NCBI GenBank assembly: GCA_009929055.1
Contig: SABI01000078.1
Location: 1-10,166 of the forward strand
Direction: 5' to 3'
Origin: Spirochaetia bacterium
Lineage (GTDB): Bacteria > Spirochaetota > Spirochaetia > Sphaerochaetales > Sphaerochaetaceae
Length of the DNA: 10,166 nucleotides
Part shown: positions 1 to 6,156 of the stretch, one piece after another
Numbering within the stretch: the stretch's first letter is position 1
Layout: each line of letters opens with the position of its first letter
Position numbers and translations under genes: made by a program
The notes under the pieces: model-generated
What the model was told of the DNA's origin: nothing
Database searches by the model: none
Seen by the model: only the letters and a program-made list of their open reading frames with translations

Positions 1-87
1 AGAATATAATGTAAAATATGTCAAACTTATGAGCCCATATTTCTATATTAGATAATTGTTTATGAGCTCTTTTAACGCTTTTCAACT
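1..87. other. Unassigned sequence beyond the dehydrogenase truncation point
   Basis: This stretch lies where the missing C-terminal half of the dehydrogenase should continue. None of the three leftward frames gives the expected continuation of the family (a Tyr-Leu-Gly type segment after the NGAHSAL motif). One leftward frame stays open from about 97 to the window edge and reads through two Ala-His-Lys triplets, but I do not recognise it. The heptamer TATGAGC occurs at 28-34 and 61-67, and again inside the dehydrogenase at 105-111. The segment could be the edge of an insertion or the far side of a deletion. Confidence 0.4.
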
Positions 88-1017
88 TCAAAAGTCAAGG
101 GCACTATGAGCACCATTAAGAAGTCGAATTTTCATTAGTTCATAAGGAGTTACATTGTCTACTAACAATGCTTTAACATGTTTGAACATCTGAATTTCTG
201 GTATATCGACGTTTTGTATAATTAAAGTTTTAAAATCTTCACAATGGACTCCACAAATGTCATGTATATTATACTCCCTAGCGAGCAAATCAATATCTTT
301 CTTTGTGGTCGCTGGTGTTATCCTATCTACCATCGAGTTTGGAAAGGTGACATGTTCTTTTACCCAATCTAGTATTTGAGGATATTTAATAGAGATGAAT
401 TCGTATATGCATCCTCTTAGCATGTCTCCATTTTCAGGAACATTGTCTAAAGATAAAATTGTAAGAGGACTTTTATTTGTTTCACTTCTCATACGGAGAG
501 ATTCTGACAAAACTCCTACTACTGACTTCACTTTATCCCCTACTTTTAGATCGTTAACAATAAAAGGATGAGCTAAATCTAACTTATGATTTTCACTATC
601 ATAGCAATATCCTTTTTCTGTTACAGTAAGTGTTACTAATGTAGTCTGCTCTGAAGAAAGGGTGGCAAATACTTTGTCTGGTTCAATTGTGTAATTTGTA
701 TAATCAGCAATTGCTCCATGTATTTCTAACTCTTCGATACCAAATGGATTTTTTTTAAGAACAGAGAACAAATAATCTTGGTTCACTAGAGCTTGCATAA
801 ATTCTGCACTTGTTGGTATTAGGTCTATTTCATGCACCCCTTGGGTATAGATTCCATCACTCATCAAATCTTCAATATAAGAGAGGTTGTGAGCTCGATG
901 AAAAGCTCCTAAGCCAATATGCACTAAGGATGGATGTAGATTTTTACGATTATAGCTTGGAGTTTTTATACCTTTTGATTGTAAAGCTGCTAAATTCTTA
1001 TTTGAAAGGTCTATCAT
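88..1017 (-). pseudogene. Truncated mannitol dehydrogenase / fructuronate reductase family protein
   Basis: This is the N-terminal part of an NAD-dependent polyol/sugar-acid oxidoreductase of the family holding mannitol 2-dehydrogenase and fructuronate reductase (UxuB), which interconvert ketoses or keto-sugar acids and their reduced forms in the cytoplasm. Visible hallmarks are the Rossmann entry HIGLGAFHRAH near residues 33-43, TEKGYCY, SLDNVPENG, DRITPAT, CEDF and finally KIRLLNGAHS. That last motif carries the family's catalytic Lys, Asn and His (K296, N301, H304 here). The frame stops five residues after the catalytic His, giving 309 residues where the family usually has about 480-540, so most of the C-terminal domain is absent. 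The start is taken as ATG 1017, ten bases after AAGGAG; ATG 1026 lies only one base from it. TTG 1020 is a less likely alternative. The exact substrate cannot be told. A truncated but expressed protein is possible. Confidence 0.8.
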
Positions 1018-1026
1018 CAATCCCAT

Positions 1027-1033
1027 TCTCCTT
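1027..1033 (-). promoter_or_regulatory. Ribosome binding site that decides the dehydrogenase start
   Basis: Read leftward, the sequence is AAGGAGA. It ends immediately before ATG 1026, too close for initiation there, and lies ten bases from ATG 1017. It directly abuts the operator at 1034-1049. Confidence 0.65.
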
Positions 1034-1049
1034 ACTTAATCGATTAAGT
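1034..1049. promoter_or_regulatory. LacI-family operator O1 (dehydrogenase side)
   Basis: ACTTAATCGATTAAGT is a perfect 16-base palindrome with a central CG step, the usual form of a LacI-family operator. It sits just upstream of the dehydrogenase ribosome binding site, so a bound repressor could block initiation or elongation. Two related sites occur at 1218-1233 and 1718-1733. Assignment to the neighbouring regulator is inferred from the shared sequence and the divergent arrangement. Confidence 0.75.
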
Positions 1050-1067
1050 TTTCTTTGTTAAAATCTT

Positions 1068-1096
1068 ATAATCTTACATAAAAATCGCTTAAACAA
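1068..1096 (-). promoter_or_regulatory. Possible promoter of the dehydrogenase gene
   Basis: Read leftward, TTGTTT (1096-1091) is followed after 17 bases by GATTAT (1073-1068). Both boxes match the sigma-70 consensus only four of six. Transcription would start near 1061, placing the 1034-1049 operator just inside the transcript. TATAAG three bases further on is an alternative -10 box with a poorer spacing. Confidence 0.3.
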
Positions 1097-1217
1097 CTAT
1101 TTTCCATAATAAATACAGATAAAAATCAATAATTTGTTACATAAAGCTACACTTAGTAACTCCATATATTCAATCTACCACTAGTTTTTACATAACGCTA
1201 GGAAAATTTTCAAAAAT

Positions 1218-1233
1218 ATTTAATCGATTTAGT
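1218..1233. promoter_or_regulatory. LacI-family operator O2 (mid-gap, imperfect)
   Basis: ATTTAATCGATTTAGT shares the AATCGATT core and most flanking positions with the perfect palindrome at 1034-1049. Its centre is 184 bases from that of O1 and 500 bases from that of O3. It is not next to a clear promoter, so it may be an auxiliary site for repressor-mediated looping. That role is inference. Confidence 0.55.
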
Positions 1234-1342
1234 AAACTATATAAAGAAGAGTATTAAATAATGTAAAAAGAGACTTAAGAATTTACATTTTATTACAATA
1301 TATATAGATAGAATAGTTAAAAAGAGTATTATATGCAATTTT

Positions 1343-1378
1343 AATAGATAGATTTTTATCTATTCATATCATATGAAT
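1343..1378. repeat. Two overlapping inverted repeats
   Basis: AATAGATA (1343-1350) and TATCTATT (1357-1364) form an 8-base stem around GATTTT. Overlapping its right arm, ATTCATAT (1362-1369) and ATATGAAT (1371-1378) form a 17-base palindrome around one C. The two structures share 1362-1364 and could be mutually exclusive. No T-tract follows. They may be a protein site or simply AT-rich chance. Confidence 0.4.
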
Positions 1379-1682
1379 GTATCCCATTATCTATAAATTG
1401 AGAGAAATAAGCTAAAAAACGTATAGTAATTGCATAATTTTACTAAAATTGGCTAAAAATCTTTTTTTAATCCTCATTTACTTAGAGATGTATATTGATA
1501 TCTATTTTTATTAAGACCTGTAAGAATTAAATTTCCTCTCAGTCTGGAGAACATAATCACCATTACCACCTATTATATCCTATAGATCAGTATATATGTT
1601 AATATAAGAGCCCTCTTTCATAGATGTATTGGGTAATATAATTAGGGTAACCTCTGCTATAATAATATTATTCTATAATTAT

Positions 1683-1711
1683 TTGCTTTTTTACAAGTTA
1701 TGCTTTACTAT
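1683..1711 (+). promoter_or_regulatory. Promoter of the LacI-family regulator
   Basis: TTGCTT (1683-1688) and TACTAT (1706-1711) are separated by exactly 17 bases, a good sigma-70/sigma-A arrangement. Transcription would begin near 1718, the first base of the operator at 1718-1733. This implies negative autoregulation. Confidence 0.6.
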
Positions 1712-1717
1712 AGGAAA

Positions 1718-1733
1718 ATATAATCGATTAAAA
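1718..1733. promoter_or_regulatory. LacI-family operator O3 (autoregulatory)
   Basis: The core TAATCGATTA (1721-1730) matches the 1034-1049 palindrome. It covers the predicted transcription start and runs into the weak AGAGAG ribosome binding region of the regulator gene, so repressor bound here should shut off its own synthesis. Confidence 0.7.
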
Positions 1734-1743
1734 GAGAGTAGTT

Positions 1744-2784
1744 ATGATATCTGATAATGTATCAATGAAGGATGTAGCCTTAAGAGCAGGTGTTTCAACA
1801 GCTACTGTTTCCCATGTTATTAATAACACGAGTAATGTAAAACAAGAGACAAGAAAATTAGTAAACAATGCTATAAGTGAACTGAATTACAAAATTAATC
1901 CTATTGCAAGGAAATTACGAGCAGGGCAATCTAAAATTGTAGCATTCTTGGTTTCTAACATGACCCATTATTTTTATCATGAAATTGGAGCAGCTATTGA
2001 AAATGTGTTATATGAACATGGCTACAATGTCTTTTATATAAATACCCAAGAAGACTCAAAGAAAGAACTTGCCCAATTAGAACTTTGCAAATCAGAAGTC
2101 TTTGCTGGATTGATTATTACTGCAGTTAATACTGACTGGTCTCAATTAGCACAATTAGTAAATAATATTCCGGTAGTATTTGTAGATAGAAAACCACTAC
2201 ATATAAGACGTGATAATGTATTAATTACAAATACCTTAAGTGGGTTTAATCTTACAAATGAGGTAATTAGTCGTGGTGCTAAAAAGATTGCTTTTATCTC
2301 TTCTAAATATGACCTTACCATTCAAACACGAGTAGATGGATTTAAAGATTCTCTTGAGCAACACAATATTCCTTTAGATGAAGATTGTATCATCTTTGGA
2401 ACAACAAGGCCTAAATTATATAGCGAGCTCGCAATGGATCCAGAATGGAGTGAAATAATTAGCTTTTTAATAAATGAAAAGAAGGTTGATTCTATTGTTT
2501 GTGGAAATGATTTAAGTGCTTTTGGGGCTATTACCTATTTTAGTAAACACAATATTAAGCTTCAAGAAGATATAATCTTTGGTACATTTGATAATGCTTT
2601 TTGGATGAGCAATCTAGATGAAGAGGTAATCGCTGTAGAACAAAATACAAAAGCTCTTGGGGAAAAAGCAGCAAAATTACTCTTATCACGTATAGAAAAG
2701 AACACCTTTGTCTATGGAGATTATCTAATAGATACACAAATAGTCTCTATTAATAAGACGAAAAAAAGAGTTCTCCAGTCATAG
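1744..2784 (+). CDS. LacI/GalR-family transcriptional repressor
   Basis: A 346-residue cytoplasmic DNA-binding regulator of normal family length. The N-terminal helix-turn-helix is plain: MKDVALRAGVSTATVSHVIN at 8-27, with a Thr-Ala-Thr-Val-Ser-His recognition helix like that of PurR/RbsR. The hinge helix around NPIARKLRAG (52-61) keeps the Leu (L58) that in this family inserts at the operator's central CG step, in agreement with the AATCGATT sites nearby. Residues from about 65 on form the periplasmic-binding-protein-like effector domain. The start at 1744 sits 5-10 bases behind AGAGAG; the later Met8 has no ribosome binding site. The gene is divergent from the truncated dehydrogenase and most likely represses it and itself, with a sugar or sugar acid as inducer. 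The ligand cannot be deduced. Confidence 0.93.
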   Translation: MISDNVSMKDVALRAGVSTATVSHVINNTSNVKQETRKLVNNAISELNYKINPIARKLRAGQSKIVAFLVSNMTHYFYHEIGAAIENVLYEHGYNVFYINTQEDSKKELAQLELCKSEVFAGLIITAVNTDWSQLAQLVNNIPVVFVDRKPLHIRRDNVLITNTLSGFNLTNEVISRGAKKIAFISSKYDLTIQTRVDGFKDSLEQHNIPLDEDCIIFGTTRPKLYSELAMDPEWSEIISFLINEKKVDSIVCGNDLSAFGAITYFSKHNIKLQEDIIFGTFDNAFWMSNLDEEVIAVEQNTKALGEKAAKLLLSRIEKNTFVYGDYLIDTQIVSINKTKKRVLQS

Positions 2785-2790
2785 CACACA

Positions 2791-2821
2791 GAACTTATCT
2801 ACTTTTTGTGTAGATAAGTTC
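2791..2821. terminator. Perfect 12-base hairpin after the regulator gene
   Basis: GAACTTATCTAC (2791-2802) and its exact complement (2810-2821) flank the 7-base loop TTTTTGT, six bases after the regulator stop codon and between two convergent genes. This position fits a bidirectional transcription end or 3'-end stabiliser. Neither strand has a T-run directly after the stem, so a classical intrinsic terminator is not certain. Confidence 0.55.
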
Positions 2822-2842
2822 ATAGTCGCAATCAGCAATCAA

Positions 2843-2980
2843 TTACTCTACTCCCTCTTTGTTTTTCTTCTCTTGCTTCCTTCTCACCTTATCTTGTCTC
2901 TTTTCCCACATGGATCGTAGCCATAAACTTACAGGGACCTTCCACTCTTGCTCTTTGTTTGGGATGGTTTTAATAAGACT
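2843..2980 (-). other. 45-codon open extension in frame behind the UAG stop of the Fe-S aldo/keto reductase
   Basis: After the TAG at 2983-2981 the same leftward frame stays open for 45 codons, to a TAA at 2845-2843. The conceptual peptide is rich in Lys, Glu and Arg, with a Trp-containing stretch (EWKVPVSLWLRSMWEKR). No ribosome binding site with a good start is obvious; an internal ATG gives only 22 residues. It may be an untranslated purine-rich 3' region, a readthrough tail, or the end of a once longer protein. COG1453 proteins as I know them end close to the second cluster motif, which favours non-coding. Confidence 0.25.
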
Positions 2981-4120
2981 CTAACGAAGTAATTCTTCTG
3001 CTTCAGCCATGTTTTGAATTATTGGGACACCGAAGGGACAACGCACGAGGCAATTACCACAAGCAATGCAATCTTTTCCAGAGACTGCTAACCCTCGATA
3101 ATGGGTTTTTGTCATAGAAGGGACATGCTCAGGATCCAGTCGCGCAATATCTAGATACTTATTCACAGTAGCGATATCAATATCTACGGGGCAAGGTTGG
3201 CAGTGACCACAATAGACACAGTTTCCATGAAAGTCGTTACGTAAAGATTTGAGCACCTCAGTATAATCAAGTTCTTCATCACCCATCTCTAGGTAGCGAA
3301 CAGCATCGAGCACCTCACTTCTTGACTGACACCCTAACATGACACTTGAGACAGCAGGACGAGTGAGGGCATAGTGAATGCACTGCCCGACAGTGAGTGG
3401 TTTTTCAAATGGACTGTGTTCTAACGAGATCAGTTTTCCTGCACCAAGGGTTTTCATCACAGTAATACCAATCTCTTTCTTCTGGCAGAGTTTGTAGAGC
3501 TCTCCCCGTTTAGGATCAATTCCTCTAAATAACCCCTTTCCAAAGTCCTTGTCGACATGATCAAACACATATTCACTTGAAGGGAGCATATCAAAAGCAG
3601 GATTGATACTAAAGAGCATCATCTCTGGGATTCCTGTATTAATAACACGCATCGCTGTGAGGGGATTGTGGGAACTAAAACCAATATGATGGATATCTCC
3701 ATCTTGTTTAAGCTTGAGGACGTAATCAATAAACCCTGTTTCAAAAACCCCTTTGTAATCTTCTTCTGAATCAATGAAAAACATCATCCCAAAATCGATG
3801 TATCCAAAGATTCGTAGAAGATCTTCGAAGAAACGTTTTACCGTAGGAAGGTCACGAGAAATATCATATTGTTGATTGAGATTTGTGGAGCCAATATGAC
3901 CTTGAATCATCACATCCTTACGACGAGGACCAAGGGCTTTAGCAATATATTCACGAACTTCTTTCCCTGGCATAAAGACATCTAACAAGTTGATGTTACT
4001 TTCAAGGGCTGCATCAATTGTCTCTTTTACTTGCTCGTAAGGTTTTTTATCTAAATGTTCACAGCCAAGGCCAATAATACTAGCTTTACGCCCTGTGTTA
4101 CCAACTTCTCGATATCTCAT
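2981..4120 (-). CDS. Aldo/keto reductase-fold protein with C-terminal 2x[4Fe-4S] ferredoxin domain
   Basis: A 379-residue cytoplasmic redox protein of the COG1453 type. The N-terminal barrel begins RYREVGNTGRKASIIGLGCEHL. NLLDVF (44-49) contains the conserved Asp47, and GDIHHIGFSSHN (141-152) and LGAGKL are typical strands. The C-terminal domain has C301-x2-C-x2-C-x2-C310-P and C351-x2-C-x2-C-x3-C361-P, enough for two [4Fe-4S] clusters. The other classical tetrad residues are not visible: where Tyr is expected after Asp47 the sequence is MPGKE, the Lys strand reads VMIQGHIG, and the His strand reads MMFFID. The reaction is therefore unknown, and electron transfer or a non-standard substrate is possible. 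ATG 4120 follows GAGGAG at a good distance. Located downstream of the FAD oxidoreductase on the same strand but separated by about 320 bases, so co-transcription is doubtful. Confidence 0.88.
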   Translation of the reverse strand: MRYREVGNTGRKASIIGLGCEHLDKKPYEQVKETIDAALESNINLLDVFMPGKEVREYIAKALGPRRKDVMIQGHIGSTNLNQQYDISRDLPTVKRFFEDLLRIFGYIDFGMMFFIDSEEDYKGVFETGFIDYVLKLKQDGDIHHIGFSSHNPLTAMRVINTGIPEMMLFSINPAFDMLPSSEYVFDHVDKDFGKGLFRGIDPKRGELYKLCQKKEIGITVMKTLGAGKLISLEHSPFEKPLTVGQCIHYALTRPAVSSVMLGCQSRSEVLDAVRYLEMGDEELDYTEVLKSLRNDFHGNCVYCGHCQPCPVDIDIATVNKYLDIARLDPEHVPSMTKTHYRGLAVSGKDCIACGNCLVRCPFGVPIIQNMAEAEELLR

Positions 4121-4214
4121 AAAAATCTCCTCAACATTTTATCATACCCTCTAATAATAAGAGTCATTAAGAAAAAAGATAGACCTCTTATAGGTGACAA
4201 TAATAAGATCAATT

Positions 4215-4228
4215 AGAACAGATGTTCA
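4215..4228. promoter_or_regulatory. LexA/DinR-box-like dyad upstream of the Fe-S aldo/keto reductase
   Basis: AGAACAGATGTTCA contains GAAC-AGAT-GTTC and agrees with 12 of 14 positions of the Bacillota SOS consensus CGAACRNRYGTTYC; only the outermost bases differ. It lies about 95 bases upstream of the ATG at 4120, just upstream of a possible -10 box at 4192-4187. SOS control is inference from sequence alone. Confidence 0.35.
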
Positions 4229-4371
4229 CATCATCCACATACAGAAAAGAAATTTTATTGAAATATTCAACACACTAGTGGGTTATCTCAATATGTAAAT
4301 CTATAGTAGGTGAATAAGGAGCTTAAGTCAAATTAATCCTACTGATAGCATTATTCTTCTTACATAGCACT

Positions 4372-4398
4372 CAGAAAATACTTATTTCAATTAAGTAT
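4372..4398 (-). terminator. Possible weak terminator of the FAD oxidoreductase gene
   Basis: Read leftward, ATACTTA and TAAGTAT (4398-4392 and 4384-4378) form a 7-base AT-rich stem with a 7-base loop, followed by TTTTCT, about 40 bases after the stop codon. The position and T-tract fit, but the low-GC stem is weak. Confidence 0.35.
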
Positions 4399-4439
4399 CG
4401 TTATACATCATGAGTAGTAGAAGAGAGGTACAAGGCTCA

Positions 4440-6038
4440 CTATGTAAGTTTACCATGTACGACATCTGCAGCCATCCTTGCTGTCATTATACAGGTAGGT
4501 AGTCCTGCTGGGCTTACTGTCCACTGTCCTGCTCGATACACATCAGGGATGGGGGTACGAACAGCCTTCTTCATATTCAGCATCCCTGCCGAAATAGGCA
4601 CCTTTTGCTCAAACGACCACCCCACAATTGCCCCTTCAGAAGACCCTACTTCCCTAGCGATACTTAGTGGACTTGCCGTGAAGGAAAAGAGGATGTTCTC
4701 TTTTAACTTTGGATATACTGCTTCCATTAAGGTCTCTATCATATAATCACTTATGTGTGTGTTAAATTCATCGTACCATCCAGCCTCTTCAATTTTTTTT
4801 GTCAGCTCATAATCAAAGAGAAAACTGACAATTAAGCCACTCTTTCCTTCAGGAGCTGTACTACTGTCATTAAGAACCGGAATAGAAATCTCATAGGTGT
4901 TGAGAAGACAAAATTCTTTTAACCAAGCATAAAAGTCTTCTCGGTTAAGGGCCTGCCAATTATCGATCATGTGAGAAAGTTTTGAACGGTGAGTCTCCCC
5001 TAGCCCCTCTTTCTTTGGAGTATAAAAGAAATGCCCTTCTGATATTCCCCTAAAGTACTCACTTGGAAGGTCTACAGCTAAAAAGAGGGTAAATACACTT
5101 TCTGCACCACGACTAGCAAGAATAGCCTCTTGCTCTTTAACAATCTCTTTCTGGACTTCTTCAGAGAATCCTAAAGGAGAGACCTTATTGTATAGACTCT
5201 TCATATCTGCACACCAAATGAGTGCGTCATAGGTATATTCATTGCCATTAATATCAACAAGGAGTTTGTTCAACACATCAAGTTTCACCACTTCAGCATT
5301 AACTCTTACTTCAGAGCCAAGCTCACTAAGACGATCTTGTAATGCCTTAGGAATGCTTCCTACTCCCCCTTTAGGATAGTAATAATCTGGGTAGAGAGAA
5401 AAATAGCTCATAGCAAAGAACGCTGGTGTCTTTTTAAAGAAGTGTTGACTGATAATGTCCCTTAAAGAGTCGTTCTTTATTATTGTACTGAGAAACTTCT
5501 CCATCGGTATTTGCATTCGCATGACGGCAATGGAGGTAGCTAGAAATCGAATAATCCAGAGGGGAAATGTAGTAAAGTAATAGCGAGTATCACGTGAAGC
5601 ATCCTTGAAGAAAGGGCTATCACTTCCAAAAAGAACCTGCATATACACATCGAACTTTGCAATCACCTTGATAACCTTCTCTACATCCCTACTGCTTTGG
5701 GGATAGAGTTCCTTCAAAAGCTGCTCATAGAGGGCAAGGCTCTCCTTATTATCTGCACTAATTATCTTATCCTCTACCCCTAAAGAGACTTTGCTCTCCA
5801 ATAAAGGGAGATCTATTTCAAGTTCTTTAAGCATTGGCTTAACCATTCCGGCATTCTCAATTGCCCGAATGCCCCCATCAAAGAGAAATCCATCTCGAAG
5901 GAAAGAATTAACTAACCCCCCGCAAGTGGCACCCTTTTCTAACACAAGAGGAGCATGGCCCCTCATAGCGAGTGAATTAGCAGATGTAAGACCGGAGATT
6001 CCTCCTCCAACGATGATGATACTTTTATGTGTGCCCAT
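4440..6038 (-). CDS. Phytoene-dehydrogenase-like FAD-dependent oxidoreductase
   Basis: A 532-residue flavoprotein of the COG1233 group (phytoene desaturase/retinol saturase-like amine-oxidase fold). The FAD-binding segment IIIVGGGISGL (7-17) shows G-x-G-x-x-G, with the acidic Glu34 in VLEKG ending the second strand and the following CGG at 39-41. The C-terminal FAD motif VYRAGQWTVSPAGLPT is also typical. The segment FPLWIIRFLATSIAVM suggests a membrane-facing substrate region, as in relatives acting on lipids or isoprenoids. No carotenoid, quinone or lipid gene is nearby, so the substrate is unknown. Start: ATG 6038 has GGAGG eight bases upstream. The in-frame ATG at 6089 lies within the promoter and has no ribosome binding site. 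The gene is probably monocistronic. Confidence 0.85.
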   Translation of the reverse strand: MGTHKSIIIVGGGISGLTSANSLAMRGHAPLVLEKGATCGGLVNSFLRDGFLFDGGIRAIENAGMVKPMLKELEIDLPLLESKVSLGVEDKIISADNKESLALYEQLLKELYPQSSRDVEKVIKVIAKFDVYMQVLFGSDSPFFKDASRDTRYYFTTFPLWIIRFLATSIAVMRMQIPMEKFLSTIIKNDSLRDIISQHFFKKTPAFFAMSYFSLYPDYYYPKGGVGSIPKALQDRLSELGSEVRVNAEVVKLDVLNKLLVDINGNEYTYDALIWCADMKSLYNKVSPLGFSEEVQKEIVKEQEAILASRGAESVFTLFLAVDLPSEYFRGISEGHFFYTPKKEGLGETHRSKLSHMIDNWQALNREDFYAWLKEFCLLNTYEISIPVLNDSSTAPEGKSGLIVSFLFDYELTKKIEEAGWYDEFNTHISDYMIETLMEAVYPKLKENILFSFTASPLSIAREVGSSEGAIVGWSFEQKVPISAGMLNMKKAVRTPIPDVYRAGQWTVSPAGLPTCIMTARMAADVVHGKLT

Positions 6039-6079
6039 TTTAGGAACCTCCATTACAGATAAAGAGAAAGTTTGAAGGT

Positions 6080-6109
6080 AGTATATCATAAAAAGGAGGC
6101 TATCAACAA
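6080..6109 (-). promoter_or_regulatory. Promoter of the FAD oxidoreductase gene
   Basis: Read leftward, TATACT (6085-6080) is a five-of-six -10 box. A -35 element is either TTGTTG (6109-6104, spacer 18) or the better-matching TTGATA (6106-6101, spacer 15). Transcription from here starts near 6073, which excludes the upstream ATG at 6089 as a start codon. Confidence 0.5.
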
Positions 6110-6156
6110 AATAGAATTACATTAGTACTCAAAAGAGAGTCTTATAGAGATAGTAA

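Larger units (their letters stand above)
1050..1682. other. Long AT-rich divergent intergenic region
   Basis: About 630 bases with no credible gene. All frames are broken by frequent stops, and no start with a ribosome binding site leads into a frame of useful length. It holds the weak dehydrogenase promoter, the middle operator (1218-1233) and a cluster of AT-rich inverted repeats (1343-1378). AATAATATTATT at 1661-1672 is also palindromic but is probably chance in such DNA. No tRNA or known riboswitch is recognisable. Confidence 0.6.
4121..4439. other. Intergenic region between the two redox genes
   Basis: No gene is supported here. It contains the Shine-Dalgarno of the Fe-S protein, a GAAC-N4-GTTC dyad (4215-4228) and a weak hairpin with a short T-tract behind the FAD oxidoreductase (4372-4398). 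For the Fe-S gene, leftward -10-like boxes TATAAG (4192-4187) and TATGAT (4146-4141) are present, but neither has a convincing -35 at standard spacing. Confidence 0.5.

Noticed and set aside
810..1061. Rightward open frame of 83 codons opposite the dehydrogenase
   Set aside because: It lies antisense to strongly conserved family sequence, has no family resemblance and crosses the operator.
1661..1672. Palindrome AATAATATTATT as a regulator site
   Set aside because: It is pure A/T in very AT-rich DNA and unlike the AATCGATT operators.
2555..2737. Leftward open frame opposite the regulator's C-terminal part
   Set aside because: It is antisense to a clear LacI-family coding region and its translation has no recognisable features.
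4549..4746. Rightward open frame opposite the FAD oxidoreductase
   Set aside because: It is a shadow of the conserved C-terminal FAD region on the other strand.
5791..6075. Rightward open frame opposite the start of the FAD oxidoreductase
   Set aside because: It covers the antisense of the dinucleotide-binding motif and has no ribosome binding site.
6039..6089. N-terminal extension of the FAD oxidoreductase to ATG 6089
   Set aside because: That ATG lies inside the promoter and has no Shine-Dalgarno, while ATG 6038 has GGAGG at eight bases and starts just before the FAD motif.
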